A DNA stretch of 64,000 nucleotides from assembly GCF_021379005.1 (NCBI RefSeq), contig NZ_CP075171.1, forward strand, positions 2,666,001-2,730,000, written 5' to 3'. Numbering within the stretch: position 1 is the first letter of the stretch; each line of letters starts with the position of its first letter. The position numbers and the translations under genes were made by a program. Source of the DNA: Leptodesmis sichuanensis A121 (GTDB lineage: Bacteria > Cyanobacteriota > Cyanobacteriia > Leptolyngbyales > Leptolyngbyaceae). The notes beneath the pieces are model-generated. The model ran no database searches. It saw only the letters and a program-made list of their open reading frames with translations, and was not told the DNA's origin. Positions 1 to 8,747 of the stretch are shown in pieces.

Positions 1-1132
1 GGCGCTTGCCACAGGCTCGATCGATCGCCCGGATGTGATCACCAACGCTGTAGCCCTGGGTTTCCCCTTCCTGAGTCATGATGTTACAGACGTAGATTCG
101 GGGTGCTTTAGAGGCTGCGATCGCTTCTGTAATTTCAGGGACGAGCAAATTCGGGATGATGCTGGTGTATAGACTGCCGGGGCCAATGATGATAAAGTCG
201 GCATCCTGAATCGCTTTAACGGCTTTGGGTAAGGCCGGAGGATTAGCGGGAGTACAACCAATTCTGACAATCGTGCCCCGCGCTTCCGTGATACTGGACT
301 CTCCCTCAATCCGCCGGCCATCCGCTAACTCGGCCCACAAGCTGACATCACTCAAGGTCGCCGGTAGAACCTGTCCCCGAACGGCTAACACTTTGGAACT
401 GGCCGCGATCGCCTGCTCCAAGTCACCCGTAATTTCGCTCATTGCCGTCAAAAACAGGTTGCCAAAGCTGTGGCCCATTAATCCATCCCCAGCCCGAAAG
501 CGGTACTGGAATAATTCCGTCATCAACTTTTCTTCATCTGCCAGGGCCGCCAGACAGTTGCGGATATCCCCCGGAGGCAGCACGCCAATCTCCCGTCGCA
601 ATCGACCCGATGAGCCGCCATCATCCGCTACTGTCACGATCGCGGTGATATTCGCACTGTAATCTTTTAACCCTCGCAATAGGGTAGATAGTCCAGTTCC
701 GCCCCCAATCACCACAATCCGTGGTCCCCGATTGAGGCGACGGTGAGCCAATAGCACATCTACTAAATCCTGATCCCCCTCTGGCATCAATACCTCAGTA
801 ATCGATCCAAGGGTACGGCTATGCCCCCACCACACCAGTAAAAGACCAGAAGCCATCACCAGGGGGCCGCTGACATAGCTGGGAATAATATCTGTGATGG
901 TTTGCAGAATTTCTCCCAGCAGTTGAGTGGTATAGAAGACCGGGGTGAGCTTCATCCAGATCGCAAATCCCACTGTTGCTAACAGCACTCCCGTAGCACT
1001 GAGTAACAACCACCGTTTGACCAGCAGACCAGGTGCCAACCACTTGAACCAACGACTCAACATCTGGGTGCGACGGCTAAAGGTCTCTTGCCTCAGTACA
1101 TGAATTGCCTGTTTGAGTAAACCATTGGTCAT
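1..1132 (-). CDS. yvcK: YvcK/CofD-like gluconeogenesis factor (3' part outside window)
   Basis: Partial gene; the ATG is at 1132 and the C-terminal end runs off the left edge. An N-terminal segment of about 75 residues holds two hydrophobic stretches, as in cyanobacterial members, before the cytosolic Rossmann-like domain. That domain starts near residue 140 with [16 protein letters not shown] and has [13 protein letters not shown] and a [17 protein letters not shown] block, which are hallmarks of the YvcK/CofD family. YvcK proteins bind UDP-GlcNAc-type nucleotides and influence cell shape and central carbon use; the exact activity is unsettled. The next gene is divergent, so it is transcribed alone or with genes beyond the window. 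Family call is firm, molecular role inferred. Confidence 0.93.
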   Translation of the reverse strand, partial: MTNGLLKQAIHVLRQETFSRRTQMLSRWFKWLAPGLLVKRWLLLSATGVLLATVGFAIWMKLTPVFYTTQLLGEILQTITDIIPSYVSGPLVMASGLLLVWWGHSRTLGSITEVLMPEGDQDLVDVLLAHRRLNRGPRIVVIGGGTGLSTLLRGLKDYSANITAIVTVADDGGSSGRLRREIGVLPPGDIRNCLAALADEEKLMTELFQYRFRAGDGLMGHSFGNLFLTAMSEITGDLEQAIAASSKVLAVRGQVLPATLSDVSLWAELADGRRIEGESSITEARGTIVRIGCTPANPPALPKAVKAIQDADFIIIGPGSLYTSIIPNLLVPEITEAIAASKAPRIYVCNIMTQEGETQGYSVGDHIRAIDRACGKR

Positions 1133-1615
1133 TGCTAATCAAGAAATAGGGACGTGACGAAGTGAATCTGTTGAAAAGATTGCTCAAACCTAAAGTTTAT
1201 ATAAAACTTTGATTTAACGGTGCTGCAGGATGCTCTATTCAAGCACCAACAGGAACCTCTTGAACAGTTAAATTGATAACTTCAAATTAAATTTTTAGTT
1301 TTCCGGTTTAACCGGAATACCCATAAATGAACCTGTAGAAGGTGATCTAAGTTCTTCTAAGCATTAGCACAACTGACCTGGTAATCCCAGATACTAGAGG
1401 TGGAGGTACGGTAGAAGGATGTCGGGCGCAATTTCGTTTAAGTCTGCAAGAAGATAAATCGGCAAGTAAGCAGTTGGACAGAAAGTCGGCTGGCCACCTG
1501 ACAGAGTACCTCTCTTTAGCTAAAGTCATAGGAGTTTAGATTGGGCGCTCATTTTTCCATGCACTGCAACCCCAACGTTAAACCAATTACGAGTAGCCCT
1601 GGTTCACCCATCCTA
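1133..1615. other. Divergent intergenic region with palindromes
   Basis: About 480 bases between yvcK and the ABC ATPase gene. It is AT-rich and carries a near-palindrome at 1192-1210 (AAAGTTTAT/ATAAAACTTT) and a 17-bp palindrome at 1301-1317 (TTCCGGTT-T-AACCGGAA), which could be operator or hairpin sites. An open frame on the minus strand at 1347-1529 has no family features. No RNA gene was recognised. Confidence 0.5.
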
Positions 1616-2398
1616 ATGACTGAACCACTGATTGAACTGAGAGGAGTCTCTAAGGCTTTTGGCGATCGTGTCATCCTGGATGCGGTTGATTTAAAAATTT
1701 ACCGGGGAGAGGCGCTTGTAATTATCGGGCCTTCGGGGACAGGCAAATCCACCATCTTGAGAATTATTGCAGGGTTGTTGGCTCCTGATGCGGGCGAAAT
1801 TTATGTGCAGGGTCATCGTCGTCAGGGATTAATTGAGGATGCATCAGATCCGATCGGCATTGGCATGGTGTTTCAGCAAGCCGCTCTGTTCGACTCTCTG
1901 ACGGTTGATGAAAATGTCGGGTTCCTGCTCTATGAACATTCCCGACTTCCCCAGCGGCAAATTCAAGAGTTGGTAAATCAACGACTGGAGATGGTAGGTC
2001 TGGGGGGAATTGGCGATCGCTACCCGGATCAGTTGTCTGGTGGCATGAGAAAGCGGGTGAGTTTTGCCCGTGCTATTATGGCCAATCCAGATGACCCCAC
2101 CGCCACGCCAGAGGTGCTGCTGTATGATGAGCCAACGGCAGGGCTGGATCCCATTGCATCTACGGTGATTGAAGATCTGGTACGGCAACTCCAGCGTGCT
2201 GAGGCCGGGTGTAGTACCTACGTGGTGGTGACCCACCAGCAAAGTACCATTCGTCGTACGGCTGATCGGGTACTGATGCTGCATCAGGGAAAAATTCAGT
2301 GGGAAGGAACAATTTATGAGATGGATACGACTGATAATCCTCTCATTCGGCAATTTTTGAGCGGGGACATCAATGGCCCTATCCAGGTAACCGGGTAG
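1616..2398 (+). CDS. MlaF-like ABC transporter ATP-binding protein (lipid transport)
   Basis: 260-residue ABC ATPase. Walker A GPSGTGKST lies near residue 40, the signature is LSGGMRKRV, and Walker B is VLLYDEPTAGLDP followed by a switch histidine in VVTHQ. The LSGGM signature and the downstream MCE-domain gene place it with the MlaF/TGD3 group, which powers phospholipid movement between inner and outer envelope membranes. The ATG at 1616 (MTEPLIEL) fits the family N-terminus; an in-frame TTG at 1541 would add 25 residues without similarity. It lies 34 bp upstream of the mlaD-like gene and probably shares its transcript. The MlaE-like permease is not in the window. Confidence 0.9.
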   Translation: MTEPLIELRGVSKAFGDRVILDAVDLKIYRGEALVIIGPSGTGKSTILRIIAGLLAPDAGEIYVQGHRRQGLIEDASDPIGIGMVFQQAALFDSLTVDENVGFLLYEHSRLPQRQIQELVNQRLEMVGLGGIGDRYPDQLSGGMRKRVSFARAIMANPDDPTATPEVLLYDEPTAGLDPIASTVIEDLVRQLQRAEAGCSTYVVVTHQQSTIRRTADRVLMLHQGKIQWEGTIYEMDTTDNPLIRQFLSGDINGPIQVTG

Positions 2399-2432
2399 GA
2401 TGGTTGGCAGTGAATGATTGAGGGGGGAGGCT

Positions 2433-3647
2433 ATGCGATCGCGGACAATGCGGGAAGGTTCAGTTGGGCTACTTATCCTGCTTGGGGTGGGACTGTTTGC
2501 AGCCTTTGGACTGTGGATTCAGGGCTTACAACCCGGTAAACGCAGTTTCAAAATCCTCATTGAGTTCAAAAACGCGGTTGGATTGCAAACGGGTGCAGTG
2601 GTTCGGTTTCGGGGGGTTACCGTAGGCAAGATCACCAACATTAAGCCAAAGCCCAATCTGGTAGAAGTAGAGGCGGAGCTGTCTCCAGCCACCCTGATCA
2701 TCCCTAAAACCGTAGTAGCTCAGGTTAATCAATCTGGCCTGATCAGTCAGACGGTGCTCGAATTGGTGCCTACCCGTCCACTCACCGTGCCAGTCAATAC
2801 CAGTCCCCTGGATAAAAATTGCGACGGCACCCTGATCCTCTGTAATAATGCCCAGTTGATGGGAGAATCAGGAGTGAGTTTTGATGAACTGGTGCAGTCT
2901 ACGGCCCGTTTTGCCACCATTTACAGTAGTCCACAATTTTTCAACAATGTGAATTCTGTGGTGAAGAATACATCAGATGCCGCTGCAGAGATTGCCATCC
3001 TGAGTCGTGAATTCACCCAACTGACCAAAGCCACTCGGCAGGAATTAAAATCCTTTTCTGTGTCTGCCCAAGCCATCAGTTCTACTGCGAATAAACTGGG
3101 AGTCACAGCGGATCAGGTGAATAGTCTACTGGCAACGAATCGCACCAATTTAGTAACCACGTTAGATAATCTCAGCCAGACCAGTACCCAGTTGCGATCG
3201 GCTGTCGGCAGTTTTAGCTCTGTTCTGGATCAGACTGAGCAAGGGCAATTGATACAAAACTTGCAAATGTTAACTGAAAACGCTGCAAAGGCATCGGCAA
3301 ACTTGAGATCGGCTTCAGATGCTCTCAGTAGTCCGACCAATCTGCTAGTGCTCCAGCAAACCCTGGATTCGGCCAGGGCGACGTTTCAAAATGCTCAGAA
3401 GATTACGGCAGATCTAGATGAATTAACGGGCGACCCCCAGTTCCGCAATAATCTAAAAAATTTGGTGAATGGGTTGAGTGGTTTAGTGTCCTCTACCCAA
3501 CGGCTAGAACAGCAAACCCAGACGGTTCAGATTCTTGCCCCGATCGCCGCTTCTCTCAAACAGCCCAATCCTAACCAACCAGGCCCGATTCCAACCTCTC
3601 CTACCATAGGAGCCGTGGAGAATCGGGCAGCAGGGAATCGGGAGTAA
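2433..3647 (+). CDS. MlaD/MCE-domain lipid transport protein
   Basis: 404 residues. One N-terminal membrane anchor (GLLILLGVGLFAAFGLWI) is followed by an MCE/MlaD domain at about residues 35-115 (VRFRGVTVGKITNI is typical). A long helical C-terminal half, rich in Ser/Thr/Gln/Asn, ends in a Pro-rich tail. It is periplasmic with one anchor. MCE proteins form hexameric rings that pass lipids between membranes; the plant counterpart is TGD2. The ATG at 2433 is preceded by a strong purine tract at 2421-2430 (aggggggagg), which decides the start over an upstream TTG at 2418. It forms a pair with the ATPase just upstream. Confidence 0.92.
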   Translation: MRSRTMREGSVGLLILLGVGLFAAFGLWIQGLQPGKRSFKILIEFKNAVGLQTGAVVRFRGVTVGKITNIKPKPNLVEVEAELSPATLIIPKTVVAQVNQSGLISQTVLELVPTRPLTVPVNTSPLDKNCDGTLILCNNAQLMGESGVSFDELVQSTARFATIYSSPQFFNNVNSVVKNTSDAAAEIAILSREFTQLTKATRQELKSFSVSAQAISSTANKLGVTADQVNSLLATNRTNLVTTLDNLSQTSTQLRSAVGSFSSVLDQTEQGQLIQNLQMLTENAAKASANLRSASDALSSPTNLLVLQQTLDSARATFQNAQKITADLDELTGDPQFRNNLKNLVNGLSGLVSSTQRLEQQTQTVQILAPIAASLKQPNPNQPGPIPTSPTIGAVENRAAGNRE

Positions 3648-3727
3648 AAAGTGGAGTAGAACGCAGCGCCACTCGACGATTCACATTGGCAGCGCATCTG
3701 GCCTATGACGATGGAACGCAACTAATC

Positions 3728-3759
3728 AAAAACCCCTGGTTTTCAGGCCAGAGGTTTTT
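3728..3759. terminator. Bidirectional intrinsic terminator
   Basis: Inverted repeat AAAAACCCCTGG / CCAGAGGTTTTT with one mismatch around a short loop. A-run and T-run flank the stem on both strands, so it can end the mlaD transcript on the plus strand and any minus-strand transcript coming from about 3900. Confidence 0.75.
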
Positions 3760-3900
3760 GAAAGCTTAAATAGTTCACCGCAACGCCGTCTTACCTCAGT
3801 TTTTGACCTGGTATAAACCAGGTGGGTACCGCCTGCCGAGACTTAAAGTTTCCGGGTACATGCCCGGTCTACTGCCGTCCGATCCGTATGGTGCCCTTGT
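3728..3900 (-). ncRNA. Candidate minus-strand structured small RNA
   Basis: On the minus strand a good -10 box (TATACT, plus-strand 3907-3912) is followed about 170 bases later by the terminator at 3728-3759. Between them are two clean hairpins: CCGGG-CATGTA-CCCGG and ACCTGGT-TTAT-ACCAGGT. An AGAC/GTCT pairing can enclose the first. A 33-codon open frame (APYGSDGSRPG... to a TGA) runs through the same stretch, so the 3' tail of a degraded protein gene, for example of a mobile element, is the alternative. The -35 region is weak. No known RNA family was recognised. Confidence 0.3.
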
Positions 3901-4046
3901 TCAAAAAGTATAGATCATAAAACAGTATTGGCAGTCACCAACGTCGTAGTAGAACCTCCCACCATTCTAGCGTGCCAGCCTGGATGTGGAGTGACTTACC
4001 TCACAATCTTTCTCCACCCATCTGCCCCGCTTTCAGGGGAGTTAGG

Positions 4047-4071
4047 AGAGACGTCTCGCCGCAACGTCTCT
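4047..4071. repeat. Short palindromic repeat (REP-like)
   Basis: AGAGACGT / ACGTCTCT arms of 8 bp around a 9-base loop. A related hairpin starting GTAGAGA and ending TCTCTAC occurs at 49992-50020, so this is probably one member of a dispersed REP-like family. The stretch 3901-4099 holds no recognisable gene. Confidence 0.5.
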
Positions 4072-4099
4072 ACCACGTATCCAGCCATCTATCTGGCGA

Positions 4100-5170
4100 C
4101 TACTTCCACTCCGGATGTCTGGCTTCTTCGCACTTTCCAGCCCCCAGACAATTAATAGCGGCAATCATTTGATATAGCCGCCCCAAGTCACGTTGGTTGA
4201 AGTGTAAAAGCAGGCGAGACTTGCCGATCGCCATGTCCTGAGCTTCCTGGGGTAGGGCATGGCTTTTTTCAATCCGGCCTTTCAGCAAAATGTCACCAAA
4301 GTCCTGATTCAGTTGCTCGACGGCTTCGTCGGAGATTTCCATATTGAGACGGATGACCAGGCGATTGCCGACATAGCGAGATGAGTGGAAGACACTGTAG
4401 AATCGGGCGATTGCTTCACAGGCTTCGTCTATCTGGTCAGTGATGGTAAATAGGCTGAAATCATCAGCGCTGATTAATCCTCGTCTTAGTAGTTGCTTAC
4501 GCATATACTCCATCCAATCATGCCAGTAGTGACCACCGGGATGGTCAATCAGCACCAGGGGCATCGGAGAGGATTTTCCAGTCTGACTCAGGGTAAGGCA
4601 CTCAAACGCTTCATCTTGGGTGCCAAAGCCGCCAGGAAACAGCGCCAGGGCATCGCTTTCTCGCAGGAAAAATAGTTTACGAGTGAAGAAGTACTTAAAA
4701 GGGATCAGTTTGTGATCGCCCTCAATAAAGGGATTCGCTCCCTGTTCAAAGGGCAGTTGAATATTCAGGCCAAAGGATTTTTCTCGTCCGGCTCCTTCAT
4801 TGCCTGCCTGCATAATACCTGGGCCAGCCCCCGTGATCACCATGAAACCCAGATCAGTGACACGCTTCGCAAACTCTATCGCCATTTGATACTCTGGCGC
4901 TCCCTGGGCAATGCGGGCAGACCCAAAAATTGCGACCTTGCGGATATGTCGATAGGGATACAATGCCTTGAAGGCCCGCTCCATATCTTGCAAAGAAGCA
5001 TTCAGGATTTTCCAATCCAGGCGATCGATCTCTCCCTCAGTCATCCGCACCAGAGTTGCCAGGGCCAATTGAATCAACTCACCGTGCTTCATGTAGGGAG
5101 CACGGTCTAGCAAGCGATTTAAATCCGCTCGTAGTGATTCAGAGGCATCAAACGACGGAGATGTGGCCAT
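4100..5170 (-). CDS. LOG-family (lysine decarboxylase-like) Rossmann protein
   Basis: 356 residues. The central part has the LOG hallmark PGGFGTQDE, preceded by AIFGSARI and by VITGAGPGIMQAGNEGA, the nucleotide-binding core of the family. LOG proteins are phosphoribohydrolases that release free bases such as cytokinins from nucleoside monophosphates. This long form, with extra N- and C-terminal segments, is common in cyanobacteria and its substrate is not known. The ATG at 5170 (MATSPSF) sits behind a clear Shine-Dalgarno AGGAGGG (minus strand), better than an upstream start at 5194. The gene stands alone on its strand. Confidence 0.88.
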   Translation of the reverse strand: MATSPSFDASESLRADLNRLLDRAPYMKHGELIQLALATLVRMTEGEIDRLDWKILNASLQDMERAFKALYPYRHIRKVAIFGSARIAQGAPEYQMAIEFAKRVTDLGFMVITGAGPGIMQAGNEGAGREKSFGLNIQLPFEQGANPFIEGDHKLIPFKYFFTRKLFFLRESDALALFPGGFGTQDEAFECLTLSQTGKSSPMPLVLIDHPGGHYWHDWMEYMRKQLLRRGLISADDFSLFTITDQIDEACEAIARFYSVFHSSRYVGNRLVIRLNMEISDEAVEQLNQDFGDILLKGRIEKSHALPQEAQDMAIGKSRLLLHFNQRDLGRLYQMIAAINCLGAGKCEEARHPEWK

Positions 5171-5402
5171 GAATTCCCTCCTAACTGGCAGCATTCTATT
5201 CTATCTAAGAATTCAGCCGCATCTGTGTATTGAATCAGCGTCACTACGACAAAAGCAGGCGATAGCTTCACAATACCCAGAGGAAATTGTGGGATGAACA
5301 GAAGGAGCAAGACAGAAGGAAAAGTTTACGCTCATGATGGGGCCACATCGTGCATGGAAGACTATCCTTCCCAATCCAAAGTCTCAAATCCAAAACGGTC
5401 TT

Positions 5403-5531
5403 ATGGCATGGAGTGGTTATCACGCTAAAAAAGACCCGTTACGGGCTGAAGTTTGGTCTGTACTGAAGCAGCAAAACGCGGCGATACGAGATCCAGTGGG
5501 CCATATTCCAGCCGCCGCGCGGATGTCGTGA
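5403..5531 (+). pseudogene. Truncated 5-formyltetrahydrofolate cyclo-ligase-like gene (N-terminus only)
   Basis: Frame of 42 codons starting MAWSGYHAKKDPLRAEVWSVL and reaching GHIPAAARMS before a TGA. The pattern of a charged start, RAEVW helix and GHIP loop matches, from memory, the first 40 residues of the MTHFS-like proteins of cyanobacteria, which normally continue for about 200 more residues. No continuation is seen downstream in any frame, where the pirin promoter begins. It is best read as a deletion relic. Homology rests on a short stretch. Confidence 0.45.
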
Positions 5532-5573
5532 ATTTCAGCCTGGGAACCGTTCATGACTATTACACCTGAAAAT

Positions 5574-5618
5574 GTTTGTATTCAAACTTTATTTATATTA
5601 TTCTGTTTGCATGCAAAC
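5574..5618. promoter_or_regulatory. Twin 14-bp operator-like palindromes at the pirin promoter
   Basis: GTTTGTATTCAAAC at 5574-5587 (one mismatched pair) and GTTTGCATGCAAAC at 5605-5618 (perfect) share the pattern GTTTGnATnCAAAC. Their centres are 31 bp apart, three helical turns, so both lie on one DNA face. A TATATT/TATTAT -10-like box lies between them and another GTTTGC half-site follows at 5634-5639. The layout suggests repressor sites covering the promoter of the downstream pirin gene. The regulator is unknown and not encoded nearby. Confidence 0.55.
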
Positions 5619-5766
5619 AATGTGAGCTGGTTTGTTTGCAATGCTCCCTTTTGTGATGGTAGCCACGTCAAACTGTAAGACAGTTCTAAGTTTTAAGTTT
5701 TGAGTTCTCAGGTAGGAATGATGCCAACTTAAAACTCAAAACTTCCCTTTCCCCTGGAGGTGCTTC

Positions 5767-6465
5767 ATGATTACGATTCGTCGATCGCACGAACGAGGTC
5801 ACGCCAATCATGGTTGGTTGGATTCCTATCACACCTTTTCTTTTGCTAATTACTACGATCCTGAACACATTCACTTCCGCAGTCTGCGGGTGATTAATGA
5901 AGACCGAATCGCTCCTAAAGGGGGCTTTCCGACTCATCCGCACCGCAATATGGAAATCATTTCCTATGTCGTGTCTGGCTCCCTGGCTCACCGGGATAGT
6001 TTGGGTAATGTGGAAACGATCGGCAGGCATGGCGTGCAACGATTTACTGCAGGGACAGGTATCACTCACAGTGAATTTAATCCCTCGGCGACAGAACCCG
6101 CTCACTTATTGCAAATCTGGATTCTGCCAGAACAGCAAGGGCTGACTCCCAGCTATGAGCAAAAAGTATTTGAGCCAGCCGATCGTCCGGGAGAGTGGGT
6201 AAAAGTTGCTAGCCGCGATGCCTCTGATGGCTCTGTGCTGATCCATCAAGATGCAGAACTGTACACGACCATACTGGCTCCCGGTGAACAACGCACCTAT
6301 CCGTTGAGGCCCGATCGCCATGCGTGGGTGCAAGTGGTGAAAGGGGAAATCTCTCTGAACGGTCACAGGCTTGATGCTGGGGATGCAGCGGCTGTCAGCC
6401 AGGAAGAAAAGCTGTTGCTGGATACTGAACCGGGAGCAGAAGTCTTATTGTTTGACCTGGCTTAA
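5767..6465 (+). CDS. Pirin family protein (YhhW/quercetinase-like)
   Basis: 232 residues, the usual length for the YhhW type. It is a bicupin: the N-terminal cupin has the metal ligands FPTHPHRNME (two His) and TAGTGITHSEFN (His and Glu), while the C-terminal cupin has lost the ligand set. Family members bind one Fe-type metal, and some have quercetin 2,3-dioxygenase activity; the physiological substrate is often unknown. A purine-rich CTGGAGG lies just upstream of the ATG. Operator-like palindromes sit 150-190 bp upstream and a strong terminator follows 15 bp after the stop. Before the IS630 insertion it would have stood directly upstream of the OYE and hydroquinone reductase genes. Confidence 0.93.
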   Translation: MITIRRSHERGHANHGWLDSYHTFSFANYYDPEHIHFRSLRVINEDRIAPKGGFPTHPHRNMEIISYVVSGSLAHRDSLGNVETIGRHGVQRFTAGTGITHSEFNPSATEPAHLLQIWILPEQQGLTPSYEQKVFEPADRPGEWVKVASRDASDGSVLIHQDAELYTTILAPGEQRTYPLRPDRHAWVQVVKGEISLNGHRLDAGDAAAVSQEEKLLLDTEPGAEVLLFDLA

Positions 6466-6480
6466 ATTGAAAACTATCTT

Positions 6481-6520
6481 CTCCTTTAGGAGTCTATCCA
6501 AAGAGCCTAAAGGAGTTTTT
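6481..6520 (+). terminator. Intrinsic terminator of the pirin gene
   Basis: CTCCTTTAGG (6481-6490) pairs with CCTAAAGGAG (6506-6515), followed by TTTTT. It starts 15 bp after the pirin stop codon and lies just left of the IS630 end. Confidence 0.85.
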
Positions 6521-7076
6521 CTTGTCCGAAACCTTCTATAGTAATCCCAAATCAGATGTGAGAATCTAGAGACGACTGCAATATGGTTGGAAATGGTTCT
6601 ATGCTAGAAGACCTGAATGACTTCATCAAGTCTAATCCAGATGCGCGTGAACTCAAACGAGCAGTAGCGGTCCAAATGTTTCTCAAAGGATATAAGCATC
6701 GAGAGATTGGGGAGAGTATCGGTGTGAGTTCAGGTTTCATTAGCAAATGGAGTAGGATCTACGAACAGTTGGGGGTTTCTGGGTTGAAACTGGGGTATTG
6801 CGGTTCAGTCGGCTATCTAGAACCAGAGCAACGGCAGGCGGTGATTAGCTGGTTAAAGCACAAGAATTACTGGAATCTGGCTGAGTTGCAAGCGCATATT
6901 GAACAGGAGTATGGAGTAGTCTTTGACTCCAAGCAAAGTTACTACACCCTGTTTGAGCAAGCTGGGATTAGCTGGAAGAAAACGCAAAAGCGCAATCCGA
7001 AGGCAGACCCAGCGTTAGTAGAGAAAAAAACAGGAGATTACGGCTTGGTTGGAGGCGCATCGGCAGGAGATCATCT

Positions 7077-8258
7077 GAGTGCATCCCAGTTTTGTAAGAC
7101 TCATTTTGAGAATTGCCCATTAAGGTAAGCACAGCGTTGCTTCAGCACCTGTGGTACGTTACCCTTTTCCCACTGCGCCCCCGATATCTTGACGCGCCGC
7201 CCGACTTGTTTGACCGTTGATTCAATTGCACCAGAACCAATGGAAATGCCTTCGGCTTGATAATAGCCATAGTTGACAATCCGCTGTCGATGCTTGTTGA
7301 GATAGGCAATGAAAGTCGCAACCCGCTCGTGTTGCCAATCCTCAAACTGGATGATCGCTCCCTCGACATCGCCCTGCCACAAGCAGGCTTCCACCACCGC
7401 TAAACGTTGCTGGGAACCACCCACCTTGCCCAAATTCTCGATGAGGTGATACCAATCCAAAATCTCCCGTCTTTGGGTCGTGGTGCCGATCTGGGCATAA
7501 ATATTCCAGATCCCATCGTGCCCATCTCCTAAGCAAGTGAGCGGGTCAGACAAGGGTTGAGGGTTGACCCAGTTAACCAATTGCTCGTTATCCTGGAAAA
7601 AAGCAGCCACACAGCACTCGTGCAGATTCACCCCCTTGTAATCTCGCCATTCACTCGGTTGTCCTTGAGGGGTTCGCAATCGTACTTTGCCGCCGTCTAC
7701 ACTCATCTCCTCAACCACTCCTGCCACTTGCGGTAACTCGAAGGTTTGACGATGGACTAATCGTTGTTGAGTGCTGTGAGTAACCTTCACCCCAGTCAAC
7801 ACTTCGATGTCTTCTGCCGCTCGCTCATACGACTCGTTGGCACTGAGCAACAAACAACACTGCTCCAGGTAAGGACTCCAGCGTGTGTAGGCTTTCACCT
7901 CCAGAATTTGTGCCTGTTTCTCGCTCAAGTGCAGTCGTCCGACGATACTGTCGAGGCTGCGCTTTCGTCCACTTGTGGTGCCGCTGCTTGTTGCAATAAA
8001 AAATCCCCGAGTTCTGGACCGACGTGTTCCAGCAGATGCCCTCTTACTGCTACCTCAATCCCTGCTAATGTTTTTACTTGCTCCGGGTCGGTTTCCTCGT
8101 ACAGCAGAGCGGCAAGGGCACGAGCATGGGCTTGAATTTGGGCTTTTTTCTCAGCGTCCATTGGAGTTATCGGCTAAAGGTGGAATGCTCAAAGTTTAGC
8201 GTTGTCTCCCAAACATAGCCCTAAGCACTTATACTCATCGCAAATGTGGGATGCACTC
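7077..8258 (-). mobile_element. ISKra4-family insertion sequence (1182 bp)
   Basis: The outer ends GAGTGCATCCC / GGGATGCACTC are perfect inverted repeats of 11 bp and extend imperfectly to about 18 bp. The 8-bp target duplication GATCATCT lies at 7069-7076 and 8259-8266, within the IS630 transposase gene. The element has one transposase unit on the minus strand and looks intact. Confidence 0.9.
7101..8161 (-). CDS. ISKra4-family transposase, two frames joined by a likely -1 shift
   Basis: Two overlapping frames. The first runs 8161-7925 (MDAEKKAQIQAHARALA... to a TGA). The second is open from before 7928 to 7101 and holds the catalytic part: VEEMSVDGGKVRLRT (first Asp), ILDWYHLIENL (second Asp/His) and GISIGSGAIESTVKQV (Glu). 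Upstream of its nominal TTG at 7928 the second frame reads KRSLDSIVGRLHLSEKQ, typical linker sequence of the family. A -1 shift near codons GAC-GAA-AGC (about 7958-7966) would therefore make one protein of about 350 residues. Frameshifting is known in this family; the exact slip site is inferred. Confidence 0.8.
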
Positions 8259-8747
8259 GATCATCTCGGGCGAGTTGGTGGTCTTCTTTGAGGATGAATG
8301 CCATCTGTTGTGGGGGGACTTATGTGGGTATGTGTGGGGCAAAACAAACGAACGCATCGAGGTTCCCATCACCAATGAACGCAGCAGGCAGACTTACTAT
8401 GGAGCCGTGAATATCTACACACAGCAGTGCCTGATTCAAGCATCTGAAACTGGCAATAGCGATGGCACGATTGCTTTTCTTCAATATCTGCTGAGCCAAT
8501 GTCCGAACAGTCGGATTGCGTTGATTTGGGATGGAGCCAGCTATCATCGCTCCCAAGAGGTAAAACAGTATCTTGAATCGGTCAATCAAGGACTCGATGA
8601 GTCCAACTGGAAAATCACTTGCATTCGCTTTGCGCCCAATGATCCCAAGCAAAACCCAATTGACTGAAGTTTAGACTAACGGCAGGGGAAATAGCCCAAC
8701 CCCCTGCCGAGACTGAGTGTGGCAGAAAAAATTAAGCAAGCAAGAGA

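Larger units (their letters stand above)
5171..5766. other. Intergenic region with gene relic, operators and simple repeats
   Basis: Nearly 600 bases between the LOG and pirin genes. It holds the truncated folate cyclo-ligase-like frame (5403-5531), the twin palindromes (5574-5618) and an inverted pair of simple heptamer-like tracts at about 5690-5745 (aagttttgagtt / aacttaaaactcaaaact). Nothing else was recognised. Confidence 0.6.

Noticed and set aside
1347-1529. 60-codon minus-strand frame in the yvcK/ABC gap
   Set aside because: No ribosome site, no domain and base composition as in non-coding DNA.
8251-8667. Frame starting MHSIISGELVVFFEDE as a separate gene
   Set aside because: The ATG belongs to the ISKra4 inverted repeat. 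The frame is the second piece of the interrupted IS630 transposase and ends artificially at the next insertion.
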